Shown here: in pieces, positions 48,638 to 58,786 of the stretch
How positions within the stretch are numbered: the first letter of the stretch is position 1
How the letters are laid out: each line of letters starts with the position of its first letter
Assembly (NCBI GenBank): GCA_910575545.1
Contig: CAJTFH010000007.1
Coordinates: forward strand, 69,360-128,189
DNA length: 58,830 nucleotides
Direction of reading: 5' to 3'
Origin: Bacteroidales bacterium
Lineage (GTDB): Bacteria > Bacteroidota > Bacteroidia > Bacteroidales > Muribaculaceae
Notes under the pieces: generated by a model
Told to the model about the DNA's origin: nothing
The model's database searches: none
The model's input: the letters and a program-made list of their open reading frames with translations, nothing else
Made by a program: the position numbers and the translations under genes

Positions 48638-49636
48638 TCATTTCCCTTTGCGCAAGGCGATTTCTTCAGATTCGTTGCGCCCGCGCCCCAGGATTATTTT
48701 AAGAAAATATGCTTTGATGAAGCCACATCCGTAGCCGCCGAGTTGGATTAGGGAGGCCGGAACCGCTTTTGCAGCGATAATCACGGAGTGTGTCGAAACC
48801 AAAGCGCTGATGAAGATTGCCAGCAGGTAGATGCCAAGTGGGAGCATCCACCAGGGACTGGCGAAGATGGCCAGCAACAACATTGCCACAACCCCAAGAA
48901 CAAATATGGCCGGAAGCCAATGAACGGCTTTGAGCGTGTCGGGATATAGAAGTTTCAGCGTTATGCGAGACATGCCGAACACATAGACCTGGCGTATGAA
49001 TTTGCGGAAATCAAGACGCCTCTTGTGGTAGACCGGCATGTCGGGATATAGCCCTATTGAGAATCCGGCCAGGCGGATGCGTGTGCTCATGTCGATGTCT
49101 TCCGAAAACATCTCGCGGAATCCGCCCACGAGGTTGTAGACCGCCCTGCTGAATCCCATGTTGAATGTGCGGGGTGTGAATTTTTCCAGGCTTATTTTTC
49201 CGCCGCGTATTCCTCCGGTGGTAAGGAATGATGTCATGGCGTGGTTTATGGCTTTTTGCGATGTGGAAAATGATTCATCTGCCGCATCAGGGCCGCCGAA
49301 GCAGTCAAACGGTTTCTCCACCGCCATAGCGTTGAGTTTTGCGAAATAGTCGGCGGGGATCACGCAGTCGGAATCGAAGAAAATGAAGAATGTGCCGGAG
49401 GCCCGCTCCATGCCGTAGTTGCGGGCGATGGAGCGCCCTTCGTTCTCTTTGAAGAAATATTTGAGGTCGAGTTTCCCCGAATATCTTTCCGCGATTTCAC
49501 GGCATGGCACTGTGGAACCGTCTTCAACGAGAATCACCTCGAAATTGCGGGCAGTCTGACCGGCAAGGCTTTCGAGCAGGTCGGCCACTTCTGCCGGACG
49601 GTTGTAGACCGGAACTATTATTGAATATTTTTCCAT
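48638..49636 (-). CDS. Membrane-attached glycosyltransferase family 2
   Basis: A 332-aa GT-A enzyme with MEKYSIIVPVYNRPAEVADLLESL, VILVEDGSTVPCREI and the acidic FFIFFDSDCVIPADYF. The QxxRW-like region is replaced by IRQVYVFGMSRI. Two C-terminal helices (AIFVLGVVAMLLLAIFASPWW, LLAIFISALVSTHSVII) anchor it to the inner membrane. It is far from the glycan locus, between nspC and radC, so it may act in another cell-surface pathway. Confidence 0.9.
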   Translation of the reverse strand: MEKYSIIVPVYNRPAEVADLLESLAGQTARNFEVILVEDGSTVPCREIAERYSGKLDLKYFFKENEGRSIARNYGMERASGTFFIFFDSDCVIPADYFAKLNAMAVEKPFDCFGGPDAADESFSTSQKAINHAMTSFLTTGGIRGGKISLEKFTPRTFNMGFSRAVYNLVGGFREMFSEDIDMSTRIRLAGFSIGLYPDMPVYHKRRLDFRKFIRQVYVFGMSRITLKLLYPDTLKAVHWLPAIFVLGVVAMLLLAIFASPWWMLPLGIYLLAIFISALVSTHSVIIAAKAVPASLIQLGGYGCGFIKAYFLKIILGRGRNESEEIALRKGK

Positions 49637-49651
49637 GAGCGTTATCTGTTG

Positions 49652-50836
49652 TCAGCCCATACGCGACTTGTAGTCGGAATAGGTGAAATCGCGGCGGTAG
49701 ACAGGGTTGCCGTCAGTGTCGAAAAGTATGATGGCAGGGTGCTGGATGCCGTTGAACATGTTGGTTTTCACCGTTGTGTAGTGGTTCATGTCTTCAAAAG
49801 TAAGGCGGTCGCCGATTTTCAGCGGTTGCCGGAAGTGCCAATCGCCCATAAAGTCGCCGCTGAGGCATGAATTTCCTCCGAACCGGTAGGTATGGATGCT
49901 GGCGGGAGGGAGTGATGCGGCCTCTTCATCGGAGAGGCTTTCTGTGACAGTGGGCTTATAGGGCATTTCTAATGTGTCGGGCATATGGCACGCAAACGAC
50001 ACATCGAGGATGGCTGTCTTGATTCCGTCATTCTCCACGATGTCGACAACTGAGGCCAACAGGTCGCCGGTACGCCATGTGAAGGCGCTTCCGGGTTCGA
50101 GGATTACTTTTAACCATGGATAACGTTGGCGGAAATCTTTGATGAGGCCGATTAGATGGTCGGTGTCGTATCCCTCGCGGGTCATAAGGTGGCCGCCTCC
50201 CATATTTACCCATTTTATTTGCGGCAGCAGATGGCCGAACCGTTTTTCAAATGCCGCGAGCACTTTCTGCAGGTCATGGCTTGATGACTCACACAGCGCG
50301 TGGAAATGAAGTCCTTCGATGCCGTCGGGGAGGGCGTTTCCGAGTGTATCGGCTGTCACCCCGAACCGGCTTCCGGGCATGGCGGGATTGTATATGTCGG
50401 TTTCGATGACGGAACATTGCGGATTGACCCTCAGTCCCGGTGAGACGGGGGATTGCAGGTGGGCGGCGTTCCACTGGTCAACGTCGTTGCGGAAACGCTC
50501 CCATTGGCTGACCGAGTTGAAGGTTATGTGAGAACTCCCTTCGAGATATTTTCCGATGGTCTGGGGTGTGTAGGCCGGGCAGTAGGAGTGCACCCGTGTG
50601 TGGAGTTCTTCCACTCCGAGCTGCAATTCGTTGAGCGACGATGCGGTGCATTTAATGCCGTATTCCCTGAAGATGTGGAACGATGGCCAGAAGGCGTTGG
50701 CTTTGAATGCCATGATTATGTCGGCGCCTGATTGTCGGGCGACCGATTTTATGAGGTCGAGGTTGGCGCGCAGACGCTGCTCGTAGACAGCGTAGTATGG
50801 TGTGGGCAATTCCATCGGATTTGTAATGTTGACCAT
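49652..50836 (-). CDS. nspC: Carboxynorspermidine decarboxylase
   Basis: A 394-aa PLP enzyme of the alanine-racemase fold that decarboxylates carboxynorspermidine or carboxyspermidine to the polyamine. Lys45 in DIIMAFKANAFW holds PLP. NMGGGHLMTREGYD, VILEPGSAFTWRTGDLLA and FGGNSCLSGDFMGDW follow the family. The start is MVNITNPMELPTPYY; the inner MELPTPYY is possible. The partner dehydrogenase gene is not in the window. It starts 9 bases after the pcrA stop. Confidence 0.95.
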   Translation of the reverse strand: MVNITNPMELPTPYYAVYEQRLRANLDLIKSVARQSGADIIMAFKANAFWPSFHIFREYGIKCTASSLNELQLGVEELHTRVHSYCPAYTPQTIGKYLEGSSHITFNSVSQWERFRNDVDQWNAAHLQSPVSPGLRVNPQCSVIETDIYNPAMPGSRFGVTADTLGNALPDGIEGLHFHALCESSSHDLQKVLAAFEKRFGHLLPQIKWVNMGGGHLMTREGYDTDHLIGLIKDFRQRYPWLKVILEPGSAFTWRTGDLLASVVDIVENDGIKTAILDVSFACHMPDTLEMPYKPTVTESLSDEEAASLPPASIHTYRFGGNSCLSGDFMGDWHFRQPLKIGDRLTFEDMNHYTTVKTNMFNGIQHPAIILFDTDGNPVYRRDFTYSDYKSRMG

Positions 50837-50845
50837 GGTTGTCGG

Positions 50846-53206
50846 TTATTCTTCAGTAGGGATTATTTGGAAACGGGCATATTTGAGCATGAGTTTCCGC
50901 TGCTCCACATTGGAGAACAGCACTATGATTTTTGCCCCGTTGGGGTCGCGGTCGATTTCCACTATCTTGCCCCGCCCGAAACGTTCATGCAGTATGTCCA
51001 TGCCCGAGGCCACTTCATCCACGCTATGGAGTGAAAATTCTCCATTTCCGTTATTTGACGGTTGTATGGCCGGTTTGACAGGCGCGGGTTGCCAGCGGCT
51101 TGAGGCCTGGGCTGGCTGTGGTGTGCGTGGGGGGGAGGGGTTGATTGCGGAGAGGGTGGAAAATGGTGAGTGGAACGATTCCCGGTAGTTTTCAATTGGG
51201 TTTACTCCACGGTCGGAGGGTATGTCGGTGCCTTGCACAGGTTTGAGATAACGCGGATCGATGTCGCGCAGGAAACGCGACGGCTGGCACATCTTTGTCT
51301 GCCCGTTTCTGAACCTCGACGAGGCATATGACAGCATACAGAAGTTGCGGGCGCGTGTTATGGCGACATAAAGCAGGCGGCGCTCCTCTTCAACCTCGCT
51401 CAAGGTGGCTGAAGACATGGCCGACGGGAACAGTTCCTCTTCCACCCCGACAACGATTACGTTGTTGAACTCCAGTCCTTTGGCAGCATGTACTGTCATA
51501 AGTGTGACCCTCTGTTCTGAAGTGTCTTTTTCATCCTGGTCTGTGGCCAGCGACACTTCAGCCAGGAAATCGGTCATGCCGGTGTGGTCGAGTTCGCCGC
51601 TTTCGGTTTTTTCGTCGACGAAATCTTTCACATTAGCAAGAATCTCTTGCAGGTTTTCCTGTTTGGAGATGCTTTCGGGTGTGTTGTCGGTTATGAGCGA
51701 TGACAGCAGTTTGGTGCGCCCTATGATTGCAGCGGCCAGGGTGTAGGCGTCTTCTCCGTCGGCATTCTGGTCTACGAATTCCTTGATCAGCATCCTGAAT
51801 CCGTCGAGCTTTTTTAGTGTCCCGGCATTGGCCTGGAACTCATATTCATCCGGGTCGTTGATTACGCTCCAAATGCTCACACGATGCTCGATTGCCGCAC
51901 GCACCAGTTTCCCAACAGTGGTTTCGCCGATGCCACGTGCAGGATAGTTGATTATGCGGCGCAGGGCTTCGTCGTCGTCTGGGTTTGTGGCGAGGCGGAA
52001 ATAGGCGATGGCGTCTTTGACCTCTTTGCGTTGGTAGAACGACAGACCGCCGTAGATGCGGTAGGATATGTTGCGTTTGCGCAGCGATTCCTCAAGGCGT
52101 CGGCTTTGGGCATTGGTTCGGTAGAGAACGGCGAATTCGTCGAGAGAGTCGTGGCTGTCGCGGCGCAGACGCGCTATGCGGCTTGCCACCAGGAAAGCCT
52201 CTTCATAGTCTGTCGAGCAGTTGATAACCTCGATGCGTTGCCCAATGGGGTTTTCAGAGAACACCTGTTTGCGTATCTGCTCACGGTTTTTTTCGATGAG
52301 CGAATTGGCGGCATCAACGATGTTGCGGGTCGAGCGGTAGTTTTGTTCGAGTTTGAAAATCTCCAGGGTGGGGTAGTGCTTGCGCAGGTTCAGAATGTTT
52401 TTTATGTTGGCCCCACGGAAAGAGTAGATGCTTTGGGCGTCGTCGCCCACCATTGTCAGACTGTTCGAGCCTTTACACAGCTCGGAGACGATGCAGTGTT
52501 GGGCGAAGTTGGTGTCCTGATACTCGTCGACGAGCACATAACGGAAAAACTCCTGGTAATGGCGCAGTATGTCGGGATTGTCGCGCAGCAACACGTTGGT
52601 GTAGTAGAGCAGGTCGTCGAAGTCCATCGCCCCGGCCACGAGGCAGCGATGGCGGTAGGTGCGATAGATTTCGTGGGTCAGCGGCCGGCGTGCACGTCGG
52701 TCGGCATCCATGATGTCTTTATCGGCGGCATAGCGTTCAGGGCTTATGAGTGCGTTTTTAGCCATTGAAATGGCAGACTGCACTGTCGAAGCCTTATAGA
52801 GCTTGTCGTCGAGCTGCATATCTTTTATGATGCTCTTTATAAGCGATTTTGAGTCGGCGGCATCATAGATGGTGAAGGCCGGTTTGAAGCCGATGCGGTC
52901 GGCGTGGTTTCGTAGTATGCGGGCGAAAATGGAGTGGAATGTGCCCATCCACAGGCGTGAGGCCACGGCGCCGCCAACGAGTTTTTCGATGCGCTCGCGC
53001 ATTTCGCGTGCGGCCTTGTTGGTGAACGTGAGCGCGACAATCCGGTATGGCTCATAGCCGTGGGCAAGCAGATGCACGATTTTATAGGTCAACACCCGCG
53101 TCTTCCCCGAGCCGGCGCCGGCAATGACAAGCTGGGGGCCGTCGAGATACTCCACGGCCTTCCGTTGTTGCGGATTGAGGTGCGACAGATAATCTTCCAT
53201 CGCCAA
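50846..53206 (-). CDS. pcrA: UvrD/PcrA-type DNA helicase
   Basis: A 786-aa SF1A helicase. AGAGSGKTRVLTYKI (Walker A near residue 30), VDEYQDTNFAQ, GDDAQSIYSFRGA, VTLMTVHAAKGLEF and YVAITRAR are helicase motifs in order. The C-terminal tail (about 640-700) is Pro/Ser-rich and ends in a Tudor-like RNA polymerase-binding segment (DILHERFGRGKIVEIDRDPNGAKIIVLF). It unwinds DNA 3'-5' in repair. A G7 run lies in the linker but within normally G/C-rich coding sequence. Confidence 0.96.
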   Translation of the reverse strand: MAMEDYLSHLNPQQRKAVEYLDGPQLVIAGAGSGKTRVLTYKIVHLLAHGYEPYRIVALTFTNKAAREMRERIEKLVGGAVASRLWMGTFHSIFARILRNHADRIGFKPAFTIYDAADSKSLIKSIIKDMQLDDKLYKASTVQSAISMAKNALISPERYAADKDIMDADRRARRPLTHEIYRTYRHRCLVAGAMDFDDLLYYTNVLLRDNPDILRHYQEFFRYVLVDEYQDTNFAQHCIVSELCKGSNSLTMVGDDAQSIYSFRGANIKNILNLRKHYPTLEIFKLEQNYRSTRNIVDAANSLIEKNREQIRKQVFSENPIGQRIEVINCSTDYEEAFLVASRIARLRRDSHDSLDEFAVLYRTNAQSRRLEESLRKRNISYRIYGGLSFYQRKEVKDAIAYFRLATNPDDDEALRRIINYPARGIGETTVGKLVRAAIEHRVSIWSVINDPDEYEFQANAGTLKKLDGFRMLIKEFVDQNADGEDAYTLAAAIIGRTKLLSSLITDNTPESISKQENLQEILANVKDFVDEKTESGELDHTGMTDFLAEVSLATDQDEKDTSEQRVTLMTVHAAKGLEFNNVIVVGVEEELFPSAMSSATLSEVEEERRLLYVAITRARNFCMLSYASSRFRNGQTKMCQPSRFLRDIDPRYLKPVQGTDIPSDRGVNPIENYRESFHSPFSTLSAINPSPPRTPQPAQASSRWQPAPVKPAIQPSNNGNGEFSLHSVDEVASGMDILHERFGRGKIVEIDRDPNGAKIIVLFSNVEQRKLMLKYARFQIIPTEE

Positions 53207-53392
53207 TCAGATGAATTTATTGAGTTTAGGGTCGTAGACATAACCCACAGTGGCCAGTTTAGCCTTGATTTCTGTTGCGTTTACACCGAGGTCGTCACAC
53301 AGCTCGTTGAGCGTGCCGTAGTAGTCGCGCAGTCTGGTGTTGATGAATCCCAGCAATATGATGGGGTCGTTGGGGAGTGTATCGAATGTCAT
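53207..53392 (-). CDS. DUF4250 protein
   Basis: A 61-aa protein started at MTFDTLPNDPIILLGFINTRL (53392). A start at 53434 is unlikely because a leftward -7 element (53421-53429) covers it. LPNDPxxLLxFxNTxLRDYY, LCDDLGVNATEIKAKL and GYVYDPKLNKF match DUF4250 of unknown function. It leads a leftward operon; its stop touches the first codon of pcrA. Confidence 0.85.
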   Translation of the reverse strand: MTFDTLPNDPIILLGFINTRLRDYYGTLNELCDDLGVNATEIKAKLATVGYVYDPKLNKFI

Positions 53393-53420
53393 CGGATTAT
53401 GTGCGTATATATTGTTGAGT

Positions 53421-53461
53421 GCAAAATTAGCCATTTATGCCGGAAATTTTCCTAACTTTGC
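53421..53461. promoter_or_regulatory. Divergent -7 elements for DUF4250-pcrA and prenyl synthase
   Basis: Leftward TAATTTTGC at 53421-53429 and rightward TAACTTTGC at 53453-53461 give two back-to-back transcription starts. Neither has a good TTTG at the expected distance. Confidence 0.5.
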
Positions 53462-53485
53462 ACGAAAATAGGCACTCTTGCAGAC

Positions 53486-54445
53486 ATGTTTACCATAGAT
53501 TATTTTTCAGAAATCATCGAGAAGGCCATCGCGGCCATGGATTTCCCGGCAGAGCCATCGGGGTTATATGAACCGGTACGCTACACCCTCGACGGCGGAG
53601 GGAAAAGGCTTCGGCCGGTGCTGCTTATGGCTTCGGCAGAGGCCTTTGGGGCGAAAGCCGAAGATGTTGTGAAGCAGGCTCTCGGCATAGAGATGTTCCA
53701 TAATTTCACGCTTCTTCACGATGATGTGATGGATAATGCCGACATGCGCCGAGGGCGCCCGACGGTTCACCGCCGGTGGAATTGTTCCACTGCCATACTT
53801 TCAGGCGATGCCATGCTCACATTGGCCACCCGACTGGTTGCGGATTGCCCTGACATCCAACTCCGAGGTGTGCTCGGGCTGTTCAACGCCACCGCGATGG
53901 AAATCTATGAAGGCCAACAATATGACATGGATTTTGAAAGCCTCAACGATGTGGCGGTTGAGCGTTACCTTGAGATGATAAGGCTGAAGACATCGGTGTT
54001 GCTTGCCTGTGCATGCCGCATGGGGGCAATGCTTGCAGGTGCCGACGAGGCGTCGTGTGCGGCGATGTACCGCTATGGTGAGCTGCTTGGGCTTGCGTTC
54101 CAGCTCCAGGATGATTATCTCGACACGTATGGCGACCCGGCTCTGTTCGGTAAGGAAATCGGAGGTGACATCATCAATGAGAAGAAAACATGGTTGTGGA
54201 TTAATGCTATGACAGAGGGGCGCGAGCAGATGCAGCGTGTGCTTGACAAGAAACTGACCGATTATCTCAAAATCAAAGAGGTGAAAGAGATTTATGATTC
54301 TCTTGACCTTCCTGCGCGCTCCCATAGTTTGATTGAATCTTATGTTGAGGATGCCATTGCAGCCCTTGACAATGCGAAAATCAGTGCAGAGGCCCGTAGC
54401 TTCTTCGTAAACCTTGCCAACCGCACCCTGTCAAGGGCTAATTGA
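53486..54445 (+). CDS. Polyprenyl diphosphate synthase
   Basis: A 319-aa trans-prenyltransferase. LDGGGKRLRPVLLMAS, the first Asp-rich motif LLHDDVMDNADMRRGRPTVH (Asp79, 80 and 83) and the second DDYLDTYG are clear. It condenses allylic diphosphates with IPP to make short or medium prenyl chains. The residues before the first motif (FHNFTL) place it in the farnesyl/geranylgeranyl-type family, but chain length cannot be read with certainty. TatD starts 13 bases after its stop. Confidence 0.93.
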   Translation: MFTIDYFSEIIEKAIAAMDFPAEPSGLYEPVRYTLDGGGKRLRPVLLMASAEAFGAKAEDVVKQALGIEMFHNFTLLHDDVMDNADMRRGRPTVHRRWNCSTAILSGDAMLTLATRLVADCPDIQLRGVLGLFNATAMEIYEGQQYDMDFESLNDVAVERYLEMIRLKTSVLLACACRMGAMLAGADEASCAAMYRYGELLGLAFQLQDDYLDTYGDPALFGKEIGGDIINEKKTWLWINAMTEGREQMQRVLDKKLTDYLKIKEVKEIYDSLDLPARSHSLIESYVEDAIAALDNAKISAEARSFFVNLANRTLSRAN

Positions 54446-54458
54446 CCGGCATACAGCT

Positions 54459-55256
54459 ATGGTATTTGTTGACACACACACGCATCTCTATGACGAGGTG
54501 TTTGAAAACGGAGGGGAGGATGCAGTGGCGCGGGCCATTGAGGCCGGTGTCGTGCATATGATATTCCCCGGTACTTCTGTTGATGAGTTCTCGCCCATGA
54601 AGGCGTTGGCGGCAAAGTTCCCTGAAAATGTGAGCATGGTGATAGGTTTGCATCCTACGGAGCTGACCGACAATCCGGCCATGGCGTTGAAAGCGGTAGA
54701 GAGGGAACTCGCTGACCCGTCGGTGCGTTATGTGGGGGTGGGGGAAATCGGTATTGACCTGTATTGCTGCGACCGGAGCCATCGCCGTGAACAGATGGAT
54801 GCTTTTGAGGCGCAGTGCCGCATGGCGCTTGACCGCGACCTGCCGATAGTGATCCATTGTCGCGACGGACTCGACGAGACCCTTGAAGTTCTTGAGGGAC
54901 TGCCGTCGGTGCCGCAGGGTGTGTTCCACTGTTTCGGGGGCACCCGGGTCGATGTTGAGCGCATCAGGATGGTCGGGGATTTCTATTTCGGCATCAACGG
55001 AATAGTAACGTTCAAAAACACATGTCTGCGCGAGACCCTTCCGGCCATCGGTCTTGACAGGATATTGCTTGAGACAGATGCCCCTTATCTTGCGCCTGTG
55101 CCATTCCGGGGCAAACGGAATGAGAGTATGCATATACCTTTGATAGCGTCGCAGATTGCCCAAACGCTTGCCGTGCCGTTGGAGAAGGTGGCGGCGGTCA
55201 CATCTGCATCGGCAGAAAAATTATTCGGCGCGCTAAGCTCCGTTAACATTCAATAA
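54459..55256 (+). CDS. TatD-family metal-dependent hydrolase
   Basis: A 265-aa TIM-barrel hydrolase started at MVFVDTHTHLYDEVF (54459). VGEIGIDLY, IVIHCRDG, GVFHCFGG and ETDAPYLAPVPFRGKRN are the metal and active-site blocks of the family. Members act as 3'-5' exonucleases or D-aminoacyl hydrolases. It is co-transcribed with the prenyl synthase gene and is followed by a hairpin at 55298-55327. Confidence 0.93.
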   Translation: MVFVDTHTHLYDEVFENGGEDAVARAIEAGVVHMIFPGTSVDEFSPMKALAAKFPENVSMVIGLHPTELTDNPAMALKAVERELADPSVRYVGVGEIGIDLYCCDRSHRREQMDAFEAQCRMALDRDLPIVIHCRDGLDETLEVLEGLPSVPQGVFHCFGGTRVDVERIRMVGDFYFGINGIVTFKNTCLRETLPAIGLDRILLETDAPYLAPVPFRGKRNESMHIPLIASQIAQTLAVPLEKVAAVTSASAEKLFGALSSVNIQ

Positions 55257-55297
55257 CATCGGATTGTGATTGTATAGCAAGACAACATTATTTTCAG

Positions 55298-55327
55298 TTT
55301 ATTTGGCCTGTTATAGGGCCAAATAAA
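55298..55327 (+). terminator. Hairpin after TatD
   Basis: TTTATTTGGCC (55298-55308) pairs with GGCCAAATAAA (55317-55327). There is no T-run. The rest of the 336 bases up to the PFK gene holds a -7 element TAACTTTGT (55408-55416) and a leader of about 170 bases with no recognised riboswitch. Confidence 0.55.
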
Positions 55328-55592
55328 TATAAGTGGAAGAACCGGATGTTTTGTCGGAGAATTGTGATGTTAAATTAATTTCACATAAAAAATCGGCAGA
55401 TTTTCCGTAACTTTGTGGTGACTGACAGGCGTGTTCAGAAGGATTCGCTCCCGGATATTTCCCTGATGATTCACTGCCAGATTGTTTTAGATGGTTTTAC
55501 GATTGAATGCCTCTATGGGGGAATGAATTCAGGCTTTCACCAGGTTATTGATTTGAAACAAATTAATTAATACTTTATAAAGAAATAATTTT

Positions 55593-57242
55593 ATGAAGAA
55601 GAGCGCTTTGCAAAAAGCCCGTGCAGCTTATCAGCCCAAGTTGCCCATCGTGCTCACCGGAGCGGTGCGTCCCGTTGAGGGGCAGGCTACCCAGTCGGTT
55701 GCCGACCAAGAGGCTATCCAGAAACTGTTTCCCAACACCTATGGCCTTCCCGAACTGAAATTCGAGAAGAATCCCACTCCATCTCCCTCTAAACCGATGA
55801 ATGTGGGTGTGATTCTGTCGGGTGGTCAGGCTCCCGGTGGTCACAATGTTATCTGTGGACTTTTCGACGGCATACGCAAAATTCACCGCGACAGCCGTCT
55901 CTATGGATTCCTCATGGGCCCCGGTGGTTTCGTTGACCATAAGTACATGGAGCTAACCTCAGCTATTATCGATGAATACCGCAATACAGGCGGTTTCGAC
56001 ATAATCGGTTCAGGCCGCACGAAGCTGGAGACAAAAGAACAGTTCGACAAAGGGTTGGAAATCCTCAAAGAGCTTAACATACAGGCGCTTGTGATTATAG
56101 GTGGTGATGATTCAAACACCAATGCAGCAGTTTTGGCCGAATACTACAAGAGCATAAATGCAGGTGTGCAGGTTATCGGGTGCCCCAAGACTATCGACGG
56201 CGACCTTAAAAATGCCCAGATTGAGACATCTTTCGGCTTCGACACAGCAACGAAAGTATATTCAGAGGTTATCGGCAACATCCAGCGCGACTGCAACTCT
56301 GCGAAAAAATACTATCACTTCATCAAACTCATGGGTCGCTCGGCCAGCCATATCGCTTTGGAATGCGCCCTGCAGTGCCAGCCCAATATCTGCATCATCT
56401 CAGAAGAGGTTGAGGCAAAAGATATGACACTCGACCAGGTGGTTGAAAGCATTGCCAACGTGGTTGCCGCCCGTGCTGCCAAAGGTATGAATTTCGGAAC
56501 CGTGCTTATTCCCGAAGGCCTCATTGAGTTCATTCCCGCTATGAAGCGTCTCATTGCCGAGCTTAACGACCTGTTGGCTAAAAACGCTGCAGAGTTTGCG
56601 GCTGTTGCCCCTGCCGAGCAGCGCCAGTATATCATCAACAACTTGTCGGCCGAGAATGCATCTGTCTATGCTTCTCTTCCCGAAGGGGTTGCACGCCAGC
56701 TCAGCCTCGATCGCGACCCCCACGGAAACGTGCAGGTGTCTCTTATCGAGACAGAAAAACTCTTGTCGGAAATGGTTGCCAAGAAACTTGGAGCCATGAA
56801 GGCAGAAGGCAAATATGATGGCAAATTCGCTTCGCTCCACCATTTCTTCGGATATGAGGGACGTTGCGCCGATCCGTCGAACTTCGATGCCGACTATTGC
56901 TATGCTTTGGGCTACAACGCAGCATGTCTCATCCGCAGCGGTGTGACCGGATATATGTCGTCGGTTCGTAATCTCACCAAACCTTCGGTGCAGTGGGTTG
57001 CCGGCGGTATACCTATCACCATGATGATGAACATGGAGCGTCGCCACGGCGAGATGAAACCTGTGATTCAGAAAGCCCTTGTTCAGCTCGACGGTGCGCC
57101 TTTCCAGAAATTCGCTTCAAAACGCGACGAATGGGCGTTGAACACCTGTTACATCTATCCGGGCCCCATCCAGTATTTCGGCCCGGCAGAAGTGTGCGAC
57201 CAGCCTACGCTCACCCTCAAATATGAGCACCAGGGCAAATAA
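55593..57242 (+). CDS. PPi-dependent 6-phosphofructokinase
   Basis: A 549-aa enzyme of the long PPi-PFK clade. [18 protein letters not shown] is the phosphate-binding loop, and [13 protein letters not shown] with Asp-Asp in place of the Gly of ATP enzymes marks PPi use. [10 protein letters not shown] contains the catalytic Asp. The [16 protein letters not shown] block follows. It converts fructose-6-phosphate and PPi to fructose-1,6-bisphosphate, reversibly. A PPi-based glycolysis fits the membrane pyrophosphatase relic earlier in the window. A very long palindrome lies after its stop. Confidence 0.95.
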   Translation: MKKSALQKARAAYQPKLPIVLTGAVRPVEGQATQSVADQEAIQKLFPNTYGLPELKFEKNPTPSPSKPMNVGVILSGGQAPGGHNVICGLFDGIRKIHRDSRLYGFLMGPGGFVDHKYMELTSAIIDEYRNTGGFDIIGSGRTKLETKEQFDKGLEILKELNIQALVIIGGDDSNTNAAVLAEYYKSINAGVQVIGCPKTIDGDLKNAQIETSFGFDTATKVYSEVIGNIQRDCNSAKKYYHFIKLMGRSASHIALECALQCQPNICIISEEVEAKDMTLDQVVESIANVVAARAAKGMNFGTVLIPEGLIEFIPAMKRLIAELNDLLAKNAAEFAAVAPAEQRQYIINNLSAENASVYASLPEGVARQLSLDRDPHGNVQVSLIETEKLLSEMVAKKLGAMKAEGKYDGKFASLHHFFGYEGRCADPSNFDADYCYALGYNAACLIRSGVTGYMSSVRNLTKPSVQWVAGGIPITMMMNMERRHGEMKPVIQKALVQLDGAPFQKFASKRDEWALNTCYIYPGPIQYFGPAEVCDQPTLTLKYEHQGK

Positions 57243-57254
57243 GATGTAGGATAT

Positions 57255-57323
57255 TTATCTGCTATAACAACAATGGCGTTGTGGCAAAACCTGCCACAAC
57301 GCCATTGTTGTTATAGCAGATAA
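57255..57323. terminator. Very long perfect palindrome between convergent genes
   Basis: A 32-base arm (57255-57286) is an exact inverse repeat of 57292-57323 with the 5-base loop AAACC. It sits between PPi-PFK and the leftward regulator gene. There is no T-run on either strand, so it may stop transcription by structure, or protect 3' ends, in both directions. Confidence 0.7.
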
Positions 57324-57357
57324 TATCGTAACAGAGACGTCGTCGGGGGACTTGTTT

Positions 57358-58746
57358 TCAGCCGGCGTCTGTGGATGAGGATTTCACTTCGGACAGCTGC
57401 TGTTGGCGGAATTGGCGCGGGGTGCAGCCGAAGGTGGCTGAGAAGAGCTTGAAGAACGTGCCCCGGTTGTTGAAGCCGGCTTTGTAGATTATTTCCTCGA
57501 TGGAAAGATTGGTTTTTACGAGGAGCTGGCGGGCGATGTTCAGGCGTACTTTTTTGATTATGACGGTTGGGGTCTCTTCGGTTATCCCCTCAATGCGGCG
57601 GTAGAGATTGCGCACACTTAGTTTGAGGCTGTCGGCCACGAATTGTGTTGATAAATCAGGGTTGGCTATGTTGTCGTGGATTACTTTCAACATGGCCTCT
57701 ATAAAGGCTTTGTCTTCTTTGTGGAGCAGTTTGCCGTTGATAAGTTCAAAGGCGCTGATAGGTGACTCGTAGTAATCTTTGATGTTGTTGTCGCGTTTGA
57801 GCAGGTTGGCGACTGCCGAGCGAATGAAGTCGATGTTATATGGTTTGGTGACATACATGTCAGCGCCGGCTTCCAATCCTTTGAGTTTGTCTGCATCGCT
57901 CTGTAGTGAAGAAAGTTGTAATACGGGTATATGGCTTGTTGATTTGTCGGTTTTTATTATACGGGTCAGATCAAGGCCTGATAGTTCACCCATTATAATG
58001 TCGGTTATTACCAGGTCAGGATGTTTTTGATTTAGGCGTTCAATAGCTGCTTCAGCCGTATCGAATGGCTCGATGTTGTAGGTGTCGCTGAGCGTGTCGG
58101 AAATGAGCCATAGCGACTCCCTGTCGTCATCAACGATGAAAAGGGTGGGGCGGTTTTTGTCGTAGGTGAAGTTTTCGGCGGTAATGGCCGGCGTGGGGGT
58201 GACATCTACGGTGGGTCTCTCTTCGAAATGGAACTGCTCAGGAGAATCTGCCGTGCAGGTGACTTCTATTCTTGGCAAGGTCACGCTGAATGTGGTGATT
58301 TCGTTTGGCACGCTTTCAACTTTTATTTCCCCTCCAAGCAGCTTAGTCAGTCCGTGGCAAATGGCCAGCCCCAGACCGTTGCGCTCGATTGTGCCGGCTG
58401 CGCTTTTCCGCTCGAATCGCTCCAGCACGGTATAGCGGTCGAACACTTTCGAGATATTTTCGGCTTTGATTCCCGGTCCGCTGTTTGATACGTTTAAGCA
58501 TAGATTGTCGGCATCTTTATCAAACGACAGGCTAACGGAGACTTTGCCTCCGTCGTGGGTGTATTTGAATGAATTGGATAGCAGATTGGTTACTATGGTT
58601 ATGAATCCGCTCCGGTCGGTAGGCCATGTGATGCCTGGTGACACCTCGATTGTGAACTCAACGTTTTTCTGTTCTGCCATTATTCGGAAATATTGCTGTC
58701 CGATAAAACTCAAATAGCGCAATAAAGTATGGCTCGAACGCTGATT
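57358..58746 (-). pseudogene. 5'-truncated hybrid two-component regulator (HATPase, receiver, AraC)
   Basis: About 460 codons of a Bacteroidetes hybrid two-component gene. The open frame begins after an in-frame stop (58747-58749); the only start is a TTG at 58722. It has a HATPase domain (VTNLLSNSFKYTHDGGKV, GNGLAI-like ERNGLGLAICHGL), a receiver (LFIVDDDRES, VITDIIMGELSG with the phospho-Asp, VTKPY) and an AraC DNA-binding domain (FVADSLKLSVRNLYRR, AGFNNRGTFFKLF). The periplasmic sensor, membrane helix and HisKA domain with its phospho-His are absent, so it is probably a remnant, although a free regulator remains possible. Confidence 0.75.
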
Positions 58747-58786
58747 TTACGGTGTTCGAGTCTTCTTTTTTACTTTACAAGCCCCC

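Noticed and set aside
51127-51135. G7 run in pcrA as a possible phase-variation tract
   Set aside because: It is short, lies in G/C-rich housekeeping coding sequence in a linker, and the frame is intact.
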